The position numbers and the translations under genes are program-made. DNA of 64,000 nt. Source: Mucilaginibacter mali. Lineage in GTDB: Bacteria; Bacteroidota; Bacteroidia; Sphingobacteriales; Sphingobacteriaceae. Of the stretch, positions 17,201 through 26,317 are shown in pieces. The notes under the pieces were generated by a model. The model did not search any database and was not told where the DNA came from. It saw only the letters and a list, made by a program, of their open reading frames with translations. Numbering within the stretch: position 1 is the first letter of the stretch; each line of letters begins with the position of its first letter. The DNA lies in NCBI RefSeq assembly GCF_013283875.1, contig NZ_CP054139.1, positions 2,790,001 to 2,854,000 of the forward strand. The letters are read 5' to 3'.

Positions 17201-18031
17201 ATGTCAGCCACCCAATCATCCAAAGCCGAAAAATTTCGCGCCCTGCATCAACGCGATGGCATATTTGTGATCCCTAATCCATGGGATGCCGGTTCGGCTA
17301 AAATGCTGGAGGGCCTGGGTTTCGAAGCGCTGGCTACTACCAGTGCCGGGTTAGCCTACTCGCTGGCCAAAACCGATGGCGATGGTATGGTAACCCGTAA
17401 AGAAACATTGGAAAATGCCCGGCTGATCTGTTCGGCAACCGACTTACCTGTAGCTGCCGACCTGGAAAATGGTTACGGCGATTTGCCTGAAACCTGTGCG
17501 GAAACGATATTGATGGCAGCCGGGGTGGGCCTTGTAGGCGGTTCGATAGAAGATGCCACCGGTCGCGCCGATGACCCTATTTACGATTTCGACCTGTCGG
17601 TAGCCCGTATAAAAGCCGCGGTTGCGGCCGCCCGTAGTTTGCCATTCCCTTTTATGCTGGCTGCCCGTGCCGAAAATCTTATCCGCGGCAGGTACGATCT
17701 GCCCGATACCATCCGCCGACTTAAAGCCTACGCTGAAGCCGGTGCCGATGTACTTTTTGCCCCCGGCCTAAAAACCCGCGAAGAAATTGAAGAAGTAGTT
17801 AAGGCCGTAGCCCCCAAGCCGGTGAACGTGGTTGTAGGTTTGGGTAGTTCTGCCCTGTCGGTTAATGATATGGCCGCGCTGGGTGTAAAACGTATCAGCC
17901 TGGGGTCGGCACTGGCGCGTGCGGCTTATGGCGGTTTCATTAATGCAGCTAAGGAAATTAAAGAACGTGGCACATTCGGCTTTACCGCCGATACGATATC
18001 GTATGCGGAGATAGCGAAGTTTTTTAAATAA
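17201..18031 (+). CDS. Isocitrate lyase/phosphoenolpyruvate mutase family protein
   Basis: The 276-residue protein has the alpha/beta-barrel signature of the ICL/PEPM superfamily: PNPWDAGSAKMLEGLGF near residues 26-42, TTSAGLAYS (about 47-55), the metal-binding DLENGYG (about 88-94) and GGSIEDATG (about 113-121). These enzymes cleave or form C-C or P-C bonds in small 2-oxo or hydroxy acids. The usual KKCGH catalytic motif of true isocitrate lyases is absent, so 2-methylisocitrate lyase or oxaloacetate hydrolase-like activity is more likely. The substrate cannot be decided from sequence. Single-gene unit with its own promoter. Confidence 0.82.
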   Translation: MSATQSSKAEKFRALHQRDGIFVIPNPWDAGSAKMLEGLGFEALATTSAGLAYSLAKTDGDGMVTRKETLENARLICSATDLPVAADLENGYGDLPETCAETILMAAGVGLVGGSIEDATGRADDPIYDFDLSVARIKAAVAAARSLPFPFMLAARAENLIRGRYDLPDTIRRLKAYAEAGADVLFAPGLKTREEIEEVVKAVAPKPVNVVVGLGSSALSVNDMAALGVKRISLGSALARAAYGGFINAAKEIKERGTFGFTADTISYAEIAKFFK

Positions 18032-18034
18032 ACT

Positions 18035-18116
18035 CGTCATACTGAACTTGTTTCAGCATCCCATACGCAAAGTCTTTATCATGCACGTGGGGTCCCGAAA
18101 TAAATTCGGGATGACG
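18035..18116. repeat. Dispersed intergenic repeat bounded by CGTCAT/ATGACG
   Basis: The 82-base element starts CGTCAT and ends ATGACG. It contains two hairpins: CTGAACTTGTTTCAG near the left end and TCCCGAAATAAATTCGGGA near the right end. The wording is that of a family of repeats common between genes in Mucilaginibacter, Pedobacter and relatives (recalled, not searched). Only one copy is in this window. It may serve as a terminator for the preceding gene. Confidence 0.6.
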
Positions 18117-18144
18117 GGCTGATTTATTTAAATTAGCGCCCGCC

Positions 18145-20184
18145 ATGAACAAACTATCCGCGCTATTCCTGTTCTTTACCTGCATCATATCATTCAACAG
18201 CCATGCGCTGCAAACCGTAACTCCCCTACAGGATATCCGCCGGGAATGTCGCCGTTTGCTGCTATCAGATACAGCCTATGCTACCGAGCAAAGCTTCCGG
18301 TTGACTGATGATGTAAAATACAACTCAGATGCCGCGGGTTACTTTAAAAGCCTGACGACCGATGGTAACTGGAAGGATCTGAACTACACCAACGATAGCC
18401 CCAGCGCGTGGCCACCTGCATGGCATATGTACCGCATTATGCTGCTTTGCCGCGAGTGGAATAAAACACAAAACCCGCAGCAACTGGCTGCCATTCACCG
18501 GGCGCTGGCTTATTTCATCAAAAACGATTTTAAATGCAGCAACTGGTGGCAAAACCAGATCAATATCCCCTACACCTATAGCAGCGTTATGCTGATGCTG
18601 GATAAAGAAACCAATACCGCTGAAATAGCCTACCTCAACAACGTTCAGGTAGTACGCGAACAGCAGCAGAAAAACCCAACCGGCCAAAACAAGATCTGGC
18701 AAAAGGATATCGAGGCCCGCATAGCCCTGTTGCACGATGACCAGTCGGCTTTTACAGCGGCCATCAACAGCATGCAATCGGTGATCACCAAATCAACAGC
18801 AGAAGGGATACAGCCCGATAACTCCTTTCAGCAGCATGGCGCTATGTTGCAATTTGGCAATTACGGCCTGCACTTTGTAAACAGCCTTTTATTTTGGATA
18901 AAGCTGACCGCCAACACCTCCTACGCTTTTGACAAGGATAAACAGCAGATCATTTTTGATTACTGCGCTAACGGCCTGCGCTGGACTATATACAAAGGCG
19001 CTATGGATATTACTGCCGTCGGCAGGCAATTACGCCCTAACTTTACCGCTAAGCGCGGCGCTAATTTGTACGATGATTTTAACCTCATTAAATCATTCGA
19101 TAATAATCTCTGTAATTATTTCTTAGATGGCATAGGTCCGGCATCAACCTGTACCCTGGCCGGTAACAAAGGCTTTTGGCGCAGCGATTATATGGTGCAG
19201 TTGCAATCGGGCCAGTACATGATGAGTGTGAAAACCCACGGGCCGTTTGTAAAGCGCGTGGAATCTATCAACGGAGAAAACCTGAAAGGCGCTTATCTGA
19301 ACGATGGTGTTACCATCATCCAAAAAAATGGCAACGAATACAAAAACATAGCCCCCCTTTGGCGATGGAACATGCTGCCAGGCACCACTACCGACACCAC
19401 TATGGAGGTTACCGATGCCAAAGTAACGGCCAGCAAAAATGAATCGGCCTTTGTAGGCCAGGTTAGCGATGGCACTATCGGCGCCAGCGCTATGATCTAT
19501 AGCCGCTTGGGCGTAACCGCTTATAAGAGTTACTTCTTTATCAATGATATGATGGTGGCCCTCGGCGCGGGGATCACCGCGCCAAATAAGGCCAGTGTAG
19601 TAACTACGGTTAACCAGCGCTATTACAACTTTAAAACCGGCAAACATTTAAAAGGCGAAAACTGGGTTTGGCACGAGGGTACCGGCTATTTCTTCCCCGA
19701 TCGTACCACCGAGTTAAAAACCGTTATCCAAAAACGCAAAGCCGATTGGGGCAGTATCGATAAGGCATCCACAGGTATCATGGCTGCCGATTCGGTGATC
19801 ACCTGGTATATCGGGCATAACAATTCGGATAAGTACGTGTACATGGTGAAGCCTAACTTTGGCGTGGTTGATACGCGTAAACTGGCTTATCACCTCCCGG
19901 TTAAGGTTATTGCCAACAGTACCTCAGCGCAGGCGGTACAATCGGGTAATACTATCATCGCTGTATTTTATAAACCCGGGGTGGTGTACCTAAGCGAATC
20001 GCAACGCATCCAAACAGATCAGCCTTGCATGCTTATCTGTAAAACCGGGACCGGTAGTAGCGAAATTTGGGCATCAGATCCATCGCGAAAGCTGCAAATG
20101 CTGAATATCATTATTAATAAAAAAGCCATTCCGGTACAATTGCCGCAGGGCGATATGCTGGGTTCGGTAATAAAGGTGTTATAA
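18145..20184 (+). CDS. Secreted polysaccharide lyase family 8 (chondroitinase AC/hyaluronate lyase type)
   Basis: The 679-residue protein has a signal peptide (about 1-22). It has an alpha/alpha-toroid N-terminal domain with the PL8 segment NWWQNQINIPYTY (about 133-145) and a beta-sandwich C-terminal half. Putative catalytic residues are N182, H231 (NSFQQHG), Y240 (FGNYG) and R294 (VGRQLRP). The His-Tyr and Tyr-Arg spacings of 9 and 54 residues equal those I recall for Pedobacter heparinus chondroitinase AC (H225, Y234, R288). It should cleave a uronic-acid-containing polymer by beta-elimination. Whether the substrate is chondroitin, hyaluronan, xanthan or a soil glycan is open. No SusC/SusD pair is adjacent. 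Confidence 0.87.
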   Translation: MNKLSALFLFFTCIISFNSHALQTVTPLQDIRRECRRLLLSDTAYATEQSFRLTDDVKYNSDAAGYFKSLTTDGNWKDLNYTNDSPSAWPPAWHMYRIMLLCREWNKTQNPQQLAAIHRALAYFIKNDFKCSNWWQNQINIPYTYSSVMLMLDKETNTAEIAYLNNVQVVREQQQKNPTGQNKIWQKDIEARIALLHDDQSAFTAAINSMQSVITKSTAEGIQPDNSFQQHGAMLQFGNYGLHFVNSLLFWIKLTANTSYAFDKDKQQIIFDYCANGLRWTIYKGAMDITAVGRQLRPNFTAKRGANLYDDFNLIKSFDNNLCNYFLDGIGPASTCTLAGNKGFWRSDYMVQLQSGQYMMSVKTHGPFVKRVESINGENLKGAYLNDGVTIIQKNGNEYKNIAPLWRWNMLPGTTTDTTMEVTDAKVTASKNESAFVGQVSDGTIGASAMIYSRLGVTAYKSYFFINDMMVALGAGITAPNKASVVTTVNQRYYNFKTGKHLKGENWVWHEGTGYFFPDRTTELKTVIQKRKADWGSIDKASTGIMAADSVITWYIGHNNSDKYVYMVKPNFGVVDTRKLAYHLPVKVIANSTSAQAVQSGNTIIAVFYKPGVVYLSESQRIQTDQPCMLICKTGTGSSEIWASDPSRKLQMLNIIINKKAIPVQLPQGDMLGSVIKVL

Positions 20185-20284
20185 AGACGCTTTTGTAAAA
20201 AAGTGTTAAATAAACCTGCTTGTTTTACGTTATTGGCTTTATAACGCTATATTGAGCCATTCATTTTGTGTTTTAAATTAACTG

Positions 20285-23005
20285 ATGAGTTACAAGAAAT
20301 TTCTACCCCTCTTCGTCGCGCTGATCTGTATTTGCTGTTCCGTTTTCGCGCAGCGCGATACTGTAAGTTTAAATACCATCATTGCCAAATCGGTAAAATT
20401 TGTTAACGATTACCCCATCGAGAAGGTGTACGTACATTTTGATAAGCCCTACTATGCCGCAGGCGATACAGTTTGGCTAAAGGCTTACACCACTACCGAC
20501 CTGCACGTACCCAGCACACTGAGCAAAATTGTTTATGTAGACGTTTATAACGACCAGGATTCGCTGATGGCATCCATAAAAATGCCCTTGGTAAATGGTG
20601 TGGCCCCGGGGATGATCCCCCTGCCTGCCGAAGGCTACAAGCAAGGCAATTACCGCCTGCGCGCCTATACCAACTGGATGCTGAATTTTGACGGATCATA
20701 CCTGTTTACCAAAGTGCTGACCATAGGTAACCCTATTGATAAAGACGTACTGACAACTGTTTCATTCGGTCATACTGCCGGGGCGCAACCAGGTACCACA
20801 GTCCGTATTTTTTATAAAGACCCGAACGGCAAACCGCTGGCCAATCAAAAAATAAGCTGGCGCACAGAAGCCAGTCATGACGAAACCGGCAAAGGCCGCG
20901 GCACAACCGATGCCAACGGTTATTTAACCATCAGCCTGCCCCCTACACCATCTATTACTTTAAGCAGTTCTACCCTGTTTACCACTATGGAGCTGGGCAC
21001 CAAGAACGTAACCAACATTTTCCCGCTTAAATCGGCCGCGCCGGGTAAGGATGTGCAGTTTTTCCCCGAGGGTGGGCAATTGATCGCCGGTGTACCAGGT
21101 AAAGTAGCGGTAAAAGCCATTAAAGCAGATGGTTTGGGTGTTAATTTAAAAGGCACGGTAGTGGATAATGCCGGGCAAACGGTATGTACCCTATCGGCCG
21201 ACCATATAGGTATGGGCGCCTTTGCTATGCAGCCCGAGGCTGGCAAAAGCTACAAAGCCAATATTACCTTTGCCGATGGCACAACCGGCAGCTACGATCT
21301 GCCTCGCGTACAAGCCAGCGGTATCACCCTCATGATAGCCAACGCAGATGCCGATAATCTGACCATCAGGATATTATCCAGCGAATCATTCTTCCAGGCC
21401 AATCAAAACAAAAACTTTTCGATAGTTGCCCAGCAGGGCGGCTTTATAAAATATGCCGCGCAAACCAGGTTAGAAAAACAGGTTTACAGCGCCATTGTAC
21501 CTAAAACAAAATTCCAATCGGGCACATTGCAAATTACGCTGTTCGGCCCAACCGGATCGCCCATTAGCGAACGTATGGTATTTATACAAAAGGCCGATCT
21601 GCTTAACCTGGCCATTAACACCGATAAGCCGCAGTACCTGCACCGTCAGCCTGTAAAAATGACTATCGCTGCCAAAAACGGCGCTTTGCCTGCCGAGGCC
21701 AGTTTGTCGGTATCGGTGGTTGACGAAGGTAAAGTGCCTGTTGATGAGGATGCCGAAACGACCATTTTAACCAGCCTGTTGCTGACATCGGACTTACGGG
21801 GTTATATTGAAAAGCCAAACTATTACTTCAAAAAGCCTGACGAAAAAACCATTGCCGACCTGGATATCCTGATGCTGACACAGGGCTACCGCCGCTTCTC
21901 GTTCAGGGATGTGATGGCGGGCCGCAACCCTAAAATATTGGTAATGCCCGAAACCGGTATAGATATTACCGGTACCCTGCGTAATCGTACCGGCTTACCT
22001 ATTTTTAAAGGGATCGTACGGTTAATGATGGCCGACAGAACGGCATCTCTGCAGGCTACTACCAATGCCGACGGGCAATTTAAATTTGCCAACGTGATGG
22101 TGAACGACTCTACAAAAATCACCATTACTGCCCGCGATAATCCCGGCTATACCAACCTGATGCTGATGGTTGACGGACAAACCTACCCCGCCCCATCGCG
22201 CATTACCACTCTGCCCGATGAACGTTTGAATATCGATAGCGCCATGCGCCCATATTTAGAGAACAGCAAAAGGGTTTATAACAATACGCACCAGTTAAAA
22301 GAGGTTGTGGTTAAAGCAGCTGTAGCCCCCAAAAGGCCCGGCCACCTTGAGCATGGCGCCTTAACCGGTCTTAGTCCAGAACCCGACCACCTGATTGATG
22401 GCGAGCGATTTAAAGGCTGTACCTTTTTTGTAAGCTGCCTGCAAAGCATGGCACTGGGACTTACCTATGTTGATAATATCTTTTACGTTACCCGCGATTA
22501 TAATGCAGGCATTAAAAAACCGATGGAGGTTTATATGGATGGCTTGCAGGTGGATATGAATTACCTGCAGGGCGTGGTTGCCTCCGAGGTGGAATCGGTA
22601 GAGATATTTTTTAAGGATGGTATGAGTGGCATTAACCAGCGCGATGGTACAAACGGCGTACTGGTTATTAACAAAAAGAAGGCGCCAAAAGGTCAAAAAG
22701 TTAGCCTGGCCGATCTGCAAAAACTGTTGCCGAACCCATACCAGGTAGAAATGGTACCACGCGGGTATACCGTAGTAAAGGAATTTTATGCCCCGAAATA
22801 TGATGTTGCAAAGCCAAATGCCGGTGGCGTAGATCTGCGCAGCACTATTTACTGGAATCCGAAGGTCACTACTGATAAGATAACCGGCGCGGCCACCGTG
22901 CAATTTAATAACGCCGATGGTACCGGCACCTACCGGGCCATTGTTGAGGGCATGGATGCCGCGGGGAATATCGGGCGATATGTTTACCGGTACAAAGTAC
23001 AATAA
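20285..23005 (+). CDS. MG2/carboxypeptidase-like protein with C-terminal TonB plug-like domain
   Basis: The 906-residue protein starts with a signal peptide (about 1-22). Residues about 45-145 resemble an alpha-2-macroglobulin MG2 domain (EKVYVHFDKPYYAAGDTVW). Several beta-sandwich regions follow, including a carboxypeptidase-regulatory-like domain at about 555-640 (GIDITGTLRNRTGLPIFKG). Near residues 740-800 there is a plug-like segment (VESVEIFFKDGMSGINQRDG, then GVLVINKK). There is no beta-barrel. This architecture is a large Bacteroidota family of presumed periplasmic or outer-membrane proteins of unknown role, sometimes annotated as TonB receptors. It ends in a strong terminator and is likely monocistronic. 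Confidence 0.78.
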   Translation: MSYKKFLPLFVALICICCSVFAQRDTVSLNTIIAKSVKFVNDYPIEKVYVHFDKPYYAAGDTVWLKAYTTTDLHVPSTLSKIVYVDVYNDQDSLMASIKMPLVNGVAPGMIPLPAEGYKQGNYRLRAYTNWMLNFDGSYLFTKVLTIGNPIDKDVLTTVSFGHTAGAQPGTTVRIFYKDPNGKPLANQKISWRTEASHDETGKGRGTTDANGYLTISLPPTPSITLSSSTLFTTMELGTKNVTNIFPLKSAAPGKDVQFFPEGGQLIAGVPGKVAVKAIKADGLGVNLKGTVVDNAGQTVCTLSADHIGMGAFAMQPEAGKSYKANITFADGTTGSYDLPRVQASGITLMIANADADNLTIRILSSESFFQANQNKNFSIVAQQGGFIKYAAQTRLEKQVYSAIVPKTKFQSGTLQITLFGPTGSPISERMVFIQKADLLNLAINTDKPQYLHRQPVKMTIAAKNGALPAEASLSVSVVDEGKVPVDEDAETTILTSLLLTSDLRGYIEKPNYYFKKPDEKTIADLDILMLTQGYRRFSFRDVMAGRNPKILVMPETGIDITGTLRNRTGLPIFKGIVRLMMADRTASLQATTNADGQFKFANVMVNDSTKITITARDNPGYTNLMLMVDGQTYPAPSRITTLPDERLNIDSAMRPYLENSKRVYNNTHQLKEVVVKAAVAPKRPGHLEHGALTGLSPEPDHLIDGERFKGCTFFVSCLQSMALGLTYVDNIFYVTRDYNAGIKKPMEVYMDGLQVDMNYLQGVVASEVESVEIFFKDGMSGINQRDGTNGVLVINKKKAPKGQKVSLADLQKLLPNPYQVEMVPRGYTVVKEFYAPKYDVAKPNAGGVDLRSTIYWNPKVTTDKITGAATVQFNNADGTGTYRAIVEGMDAAGNIGRYVYRYKVQ

Positions 23006-23006
23006 G

Positions 23007-23048
23007 TTAAACAAAAACGGGGGGCAAATTGCCCCCTGTTTTGTTTAA
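23007..23048 (+). terminator. Stem-loop terminator after the MG2/plug protein
   Basis: A long inverted repeat with a GGGGGGCAA/TTGCCCCC core and outer TTAAACAAAA/TTTTGTTTAA arms follows the stop codon at once. It has one or two mismatched positions. Confidence 0.8.
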
Positions 23049-23116
23049 TTACCACATTATTAACGCTTGGTTTATTTGATAATATTTCCATAACTTGCTT
23101 AAAAAAAGCAAGAACC

Positions 23117-23737
23117 ATGAAAAAGCAATTCCTATTAGCACTTGTCCTGATCTTCGCGGCCAGGGTAACCGGCTTCGCCCAGGCAGAGACAGCAGCAACC
23201 GACATGCCATCAACCGAAACGGTAATGAATAAGGCCTACGCCCAGGCAAAAAAAGAACACAAGAACGTGATGGTGATCTTCCACGCATCGTGGTGTGGTT
23301 GGTGTAAAAAAATGGAAGCTTCGCTTAATGAGCCTGCACTTAAGAAATTCTTTGATGATAATTATGTGATCGCTACGCTTGATGTGATGGAAAACAAAGG
23401 CAAAGAAAACCTTGAAAACCCGGGCTCGCTGGCGTTTATGACCAAATACAAAGGCGAAAAAGCCGGCTTACCATTTTGGTTTATTGCTGACGCAAACGGT
23501 AAAGAACTTGCCGATAGCCAAATACGCCCTGAAGGTGCCGGTCTTGACACTTATGGCAACAGCGTAGGCTGCCCTGCCGAGGAAAAAGAGGTTGCCTTTT
23601 TTGCCGGGATATTGAAAAAAACGTCTAAATTAAAAGATAACGAGATAGCCATGATCAGCGAGCGTTTTGCTAAAAACAAACCAGCACCGGTGGTTAAACC
23701 GGCTGCCGCTGCAAAGCCTGCTACTACCAGCAAATAA
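23117..23737 (+). CDS. Exported thioredoxin-family protein (WCGWC active site)
   Basis: The 206-residue protein has a signal peptide (about 1-22), then a thioredoxin fold of the thioredoxin_7/DUF255-like type. The active site is C60-G-W-C63 (HASWCGWCKKM), with the cis-proline segment AGLPFWFI at about 115-122. The tail (about 180-206) is Ala/Pro/Lys-rich and unstructured. It should act as a periplasmic thiol oxidoreductase. The partner is unknown, and no DsbD-like reductant is nearby. A small CTTGCTT/AAGCAAG hairpin ends four bases before the ATG and could influence translation. It is monocistronic, with a perfect 29-bp hairpin just downstream. Confidence 0.85.
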   Translation: MKKQFLLALVLIFAARVTGFAQAETAATDMPSTETVMNKAYAQAKKEHKNVMVIFHASWCGWCKKMEASLNEPALKKFFDDNYVIATLDVMENKGKENLENPGSLAFMTKYKGEKAGLPFWFIADANGKELADSQIRPEGAGLDTYGNSVGCPAEEKEVAFFAGILKKTSKLKDNEIAMISERFAKNKPAPVVKPAAAAKPATTSK

Positions 23738-23745
23738 AATACTTT

Positions 23746-23806
23746 ATAACATACAAATACAAAAGGCTTTACGGATACCGTAAAGCCTTTTGTATTTGTA
23801 TGTTAT
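23746..23806. terminator. Perfect 29-bp hairpin with 3-base loop
   Basis: Positions 23746-23774 are the exact reverse complement of 23778-23806 around ATA. The inner stem has GGCTTTACGG/CCGTAAAGCC. Only a short T run follows. It sits eight bases after the thioredoxin stop and most simply terminates transcription. Confidence 0.75.
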
Positions 23807-24029
23807 TTTGAAGATTTAAGCAGGTTCTTCGCTATCAGCAGTTTCAGTATCCAAACAACCCGGTTGGTTTATAAGCGCCGAAAAAAGTTAACACAATGTA
23901 ACACAATTCGGTACAAAAATTAAATCAACTTACTGTATATCAACTACTTAAAGTTTAAAACAGCAATAATCATGTTAACCTTTTTTTAAACATGGTCATT
24001 ACTGTTTTAAGTATCTACAAATCAAGTGT
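23807..24029. other. Intergenic region between convergent genes
   Basis: This 223-base AT-rich stretch lies between two genes that point at each other. Apart from the minus-strand hairpin at 23955-24010, I see no gene, promoter box or repeat in it. Confidence 0.4.
23955..24010 (-). terminator. Hairpin terminator of the CocE/X-Pro peptidase gene
   Basis: TTAAAACAG...CATGTT pairs imperfectly with the opposite arm ending CTGTTTTAA at 24010. The arms are about 24 bp with a few mismatches, and the loop is rich in A on the minus strand. It starts 20 bases beyond the stop of the leftward gene. Confidence 0.55.
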
Positions 24030-25910
24030 TTAATTATCATTTATCACTCTAACCTTTAAAAAGCTGGGATGCAGCTTGCCGGTATAAACCTTGTGGGTTG
24101 CCTTCTGAAAATCGCTTTCATCGGCCTTCATAATATCCACAAACTTTTGCGGGTTGCGGTCTATCAGCGGGAACATGCTACTTTGCACCTGTATCATAAT
24201 GCGGTGTCCTTTTTTAAAGGTGTGCAGTACATCCTGCAATTCCCATTTAACCGGGGTTACCTTACCTGGCACAAATGGCTCGGGCTTATCAAAAGCGTTG
24301 CGGTATTTGCCGCGGATAGGTTCGCTGCGCACCATTTGCTGGTAACCACCCATTTTTACATTAGGGCGGGTGTATTTATTGTTGGATGCTGTATCGGGAT
24401 AAACATCAAGCACCTTTACAATAAAATCGGCATCGGTACCTGTGGTAGATACATTTAAATTAGCCCAGATGTTACCGGCTATGGTTACATCCTTATCCAA
24501 TACATCGCTGGTATAGCTTAATACGTCCTTACGGTCTGCCAAAAAGCGCTGATCGCCATCCATATAATCCTGGCTCATGCCCATGGTTTTGTTGGGTGTG
24601 AACGGCACAGGATTAGCCGGATCGGATACGTATTCATCAAAAGTTTCCTTTGTGCCAGCCGGCGCGGTGAAAGATAGTTTGCCGCCGGGTAACAGGTACA
24701 GGCTTTTTTCAGCCGCTTCAACAGGCGGCCATGCTTTATAGGTTTTCCATTTATTAGCGCCAGTTTCGAAAGCGTTTATCGGGGCCAGATCGCCAAGCGG
24801 CGTACCTTTCAGGTAATGGCTAAAAAAGCGGAACTCCACATTTTCGCGGTACCATGGACCAGTGGGGCCGCCAAAGTAAACATCACCCAGATTTTCGCCA
24901 TCGCCGCGCGCCCAACCGCCGTGAACCCATGGACCCATGGTAAAGTAAACCGGGGTCTTGGGATTCATTTTAGCCAGGGTTTTATAGGTATTAATGGCAC
25001 CGTACAAATCTTCAGCGTCATACCAGCCACCGGTAACCAGTACGGCGGTTTTAATATCGTGCAGGTGGTAAAGTACGTTACGATCTTTCCAGTGCTGATC
25101 GTAATCAGGGTGGTTAAGGATATCGTTCCATAACTTCACTGTGTCTTTATACCAATCGCGGTTAGTATTTTTCATCGGCCCCATCTTCATGAAGAAGTCG
25201 TAACCATCGTTTGAGGTGATGTTAAAACTGCGGCCCCTGCCTTGCGTAGGTTTATCGTCCTGGCGATTGGTGAAACCCGGATAAAAATCGAAGTTCGCTA
25301 CTAAAAAGAAAGCACCGTTATGCCAGCCGTCATCGCGCCAAAGATCAGACATGGGTGCCTGCGGAGACGCGGCCACCAACGCTGGGTGGCGGCTCAGCAA
25401 CGAGGCTGTCGTATAAAAGCCGGGATAAGATATCCCCCACACCCCTACTTTGCCGGTGTTGTTTGGAATATTTTTGATCAGCCAGTCGATGGTATCGTAA
25501 GTATCAGTGCCTTCATCTACATCGTTTTTGGTTTTGTGCACTTCCAATTCGGGGGTCATTTCTTTAAAAAGGCCCTCACTCATGTAACGGCCGCGTACAT
25601 CCTGGTAAACAAAGATGTAACCATCGTGCACAAACTGTGTAGACGGGCCAAGGCTGGTTTTATAAACATCCGCACCGTAGGGCGATACACTGTAGCAGGT
25701 ACGGTCCATCATAATCGGGTACTTCTTGCTTTGGTCTTTAGGTACGTATACCGATGTGAACAGCTTTTTGCCATCGCGCATGGGTACCTGGTATTCATAT
25801 TTGGTATAATTGGTCTTGATGTATTCCGCATCAGGACCACCGCCACCACGGCGCTGGGCAAAAGTAGCCACGCTGCTCAGCGTAAAAAGGATGAGTAGAA
25901 ATTTCTTCAT
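24030..25910 (-). CDS. CocE/NonD family hydrolase (X-Pro dipeptidyl-peptidase S15 type), exported
   Basis: The 626-residue protein has a signal peptide (about 1-19, ATFA-QRR). It then has an alpha/beta-hydrolase domain whose nucleophile is S161 in GISYPGF, preceded by the family segment VYQDVRGRYMSEG (about 101-113) and the oxyanion-side Y73. The remaining triad is likely D in the GGWYDAED segment and H in the GPWVHGGW segment. The C-terminal third is the X-Pro DPP jelly-roll domain. It would cleave dipeptides after Pro or hydrolyse esters/amides in the periplasm. Its ATG overlaps the stop of the upstream PIN toxin gene in an ATGA, so translation may be coupled. Confidence 0.88.
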   Translation of the reverse strand: MKKFLLILFTLSSVATFAQRRGGGGPDAEYIKTNYTKYEYQVPMRDGKKLFTSVYVPKDQSKKYPIMMDRTCYSVSPYGADVYKTSLGPSTQFVHDGYIFVYQDVRGRYMSEGLFKEMTPELEVHKTKNDVDEGTDTYDTIDWLIKNIPNNTGKVGVWGISYPGFYTTASLLSRHPALVAASPQAPMSDLWRDDGWHNGAFFLVANFDFYPGFTNRQDDKPTQGRGRSFNITSNDGYDFFMKMGPMKNTNRDWYKDTVKLWNDILNHPDYDQHWKDRNVLYHLHDIKTAVLVTGGWYDAEDLYGAINTYKTLAKMNPKTPVYFTMGPWVHGGWARGDGENLGDVYFGGPTGPWYRENVEFRFFSHYLKGTPLGDLAPINAFETGANKWKTYKAWPPVEAAEKSLYLLPGGKLSFTAPAGTKETFDEYVSDPANPVPFTPNKTMGMSQDYMDGDQRFLADRKDVLSYTSDVLDKDVTIAGNIWANLNVSTTGTDADFIVKVLDVYPDTASNNKYTRPNVKMGGYQQMVRSEPIRGKYRNAFDKPEPFVPGKVTPVKWELQDVLHTFKKGHRIMIQVQSSMFPLIDRNPQKFVDIMKADESDFQKATHKVYTGKLHPSFLKVRVINDN

Positions 25911-26317
25911 AGGGATATTGGATTAAAAAGTTGTAAGTGGTTTATATACCTGTAATCTTTCAAATTGTAAGTAAATAACTTAACATTTTTATATAACGCG
26001 GTGGCTGCAATTAAGGCATCAGGGATTTGCAAATTGTAGGCAAGCTTGTATTTTTCAATCAATTGCAGGGCAATCACGGTGATATCAGGATTGATAAGGG
26101 CTACATCAAACCATAAAATATTTTTGTTTAATAATGCCAGTTCTGATTTGTTAAACGCGCCGGCTATGAGTTCCATTTTGGTAATTGCAGATAGAATAAC
26201 GTTGTCTATGCCTATTTGATTTTGAATAATATCCCTTGTAGATAAATGGCGTGGCTGCCGATGATCGAAATAGTCGATCATAACATCGCTATCGCAAATT
26301 ATTTTTTCCGTTCCCAC
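25907..26317 (-). CDS. vapC: PIN-domain toxin, VapC family
   Basis: The 136-residue protein has the PIN fold pattern. Acidic residues expected to bind Mg sit at D9 or D11 (CDSDVMIDYF), E49 (AITKMELI), D100 (IPDALIAATA) and near D121 (YNLKDY). VapC toxins are ribonucleases that cut tRNA or rRNA and stall growth until the paired antitoxin is replenished. The start overlaps the antitoxin gene by 19 bases. Its stop overlaps the start of the peptidase gene by four bases. The target RNA cannot be predicted. Confidence 0.85.
   Translation of the reverse strand: MGTEKIICDSDVMIDYFDHRQPRHLSTRDIIQNQIGIDNVILSAITKMELIAGAFNKSELALLNKNILWFDVALINPDITVIALQLIEKYKLAYNLQIPDALIAATALYKNVKLFTYNLKDYRYINHLQLFNPISL

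Noticed and set aside
19144..19647. Opposite-strand frame of 167 codons inside the PL8 gene
   Set aside because: The plus-strand PL8 protein is clearly coding through the whole stretch.
22361..23014. Opposite-strand frame of 217 codons inside the MG2/plug gene
   Set aside because: It is a shadow of a conserved plug-like region and runs through the terminator.
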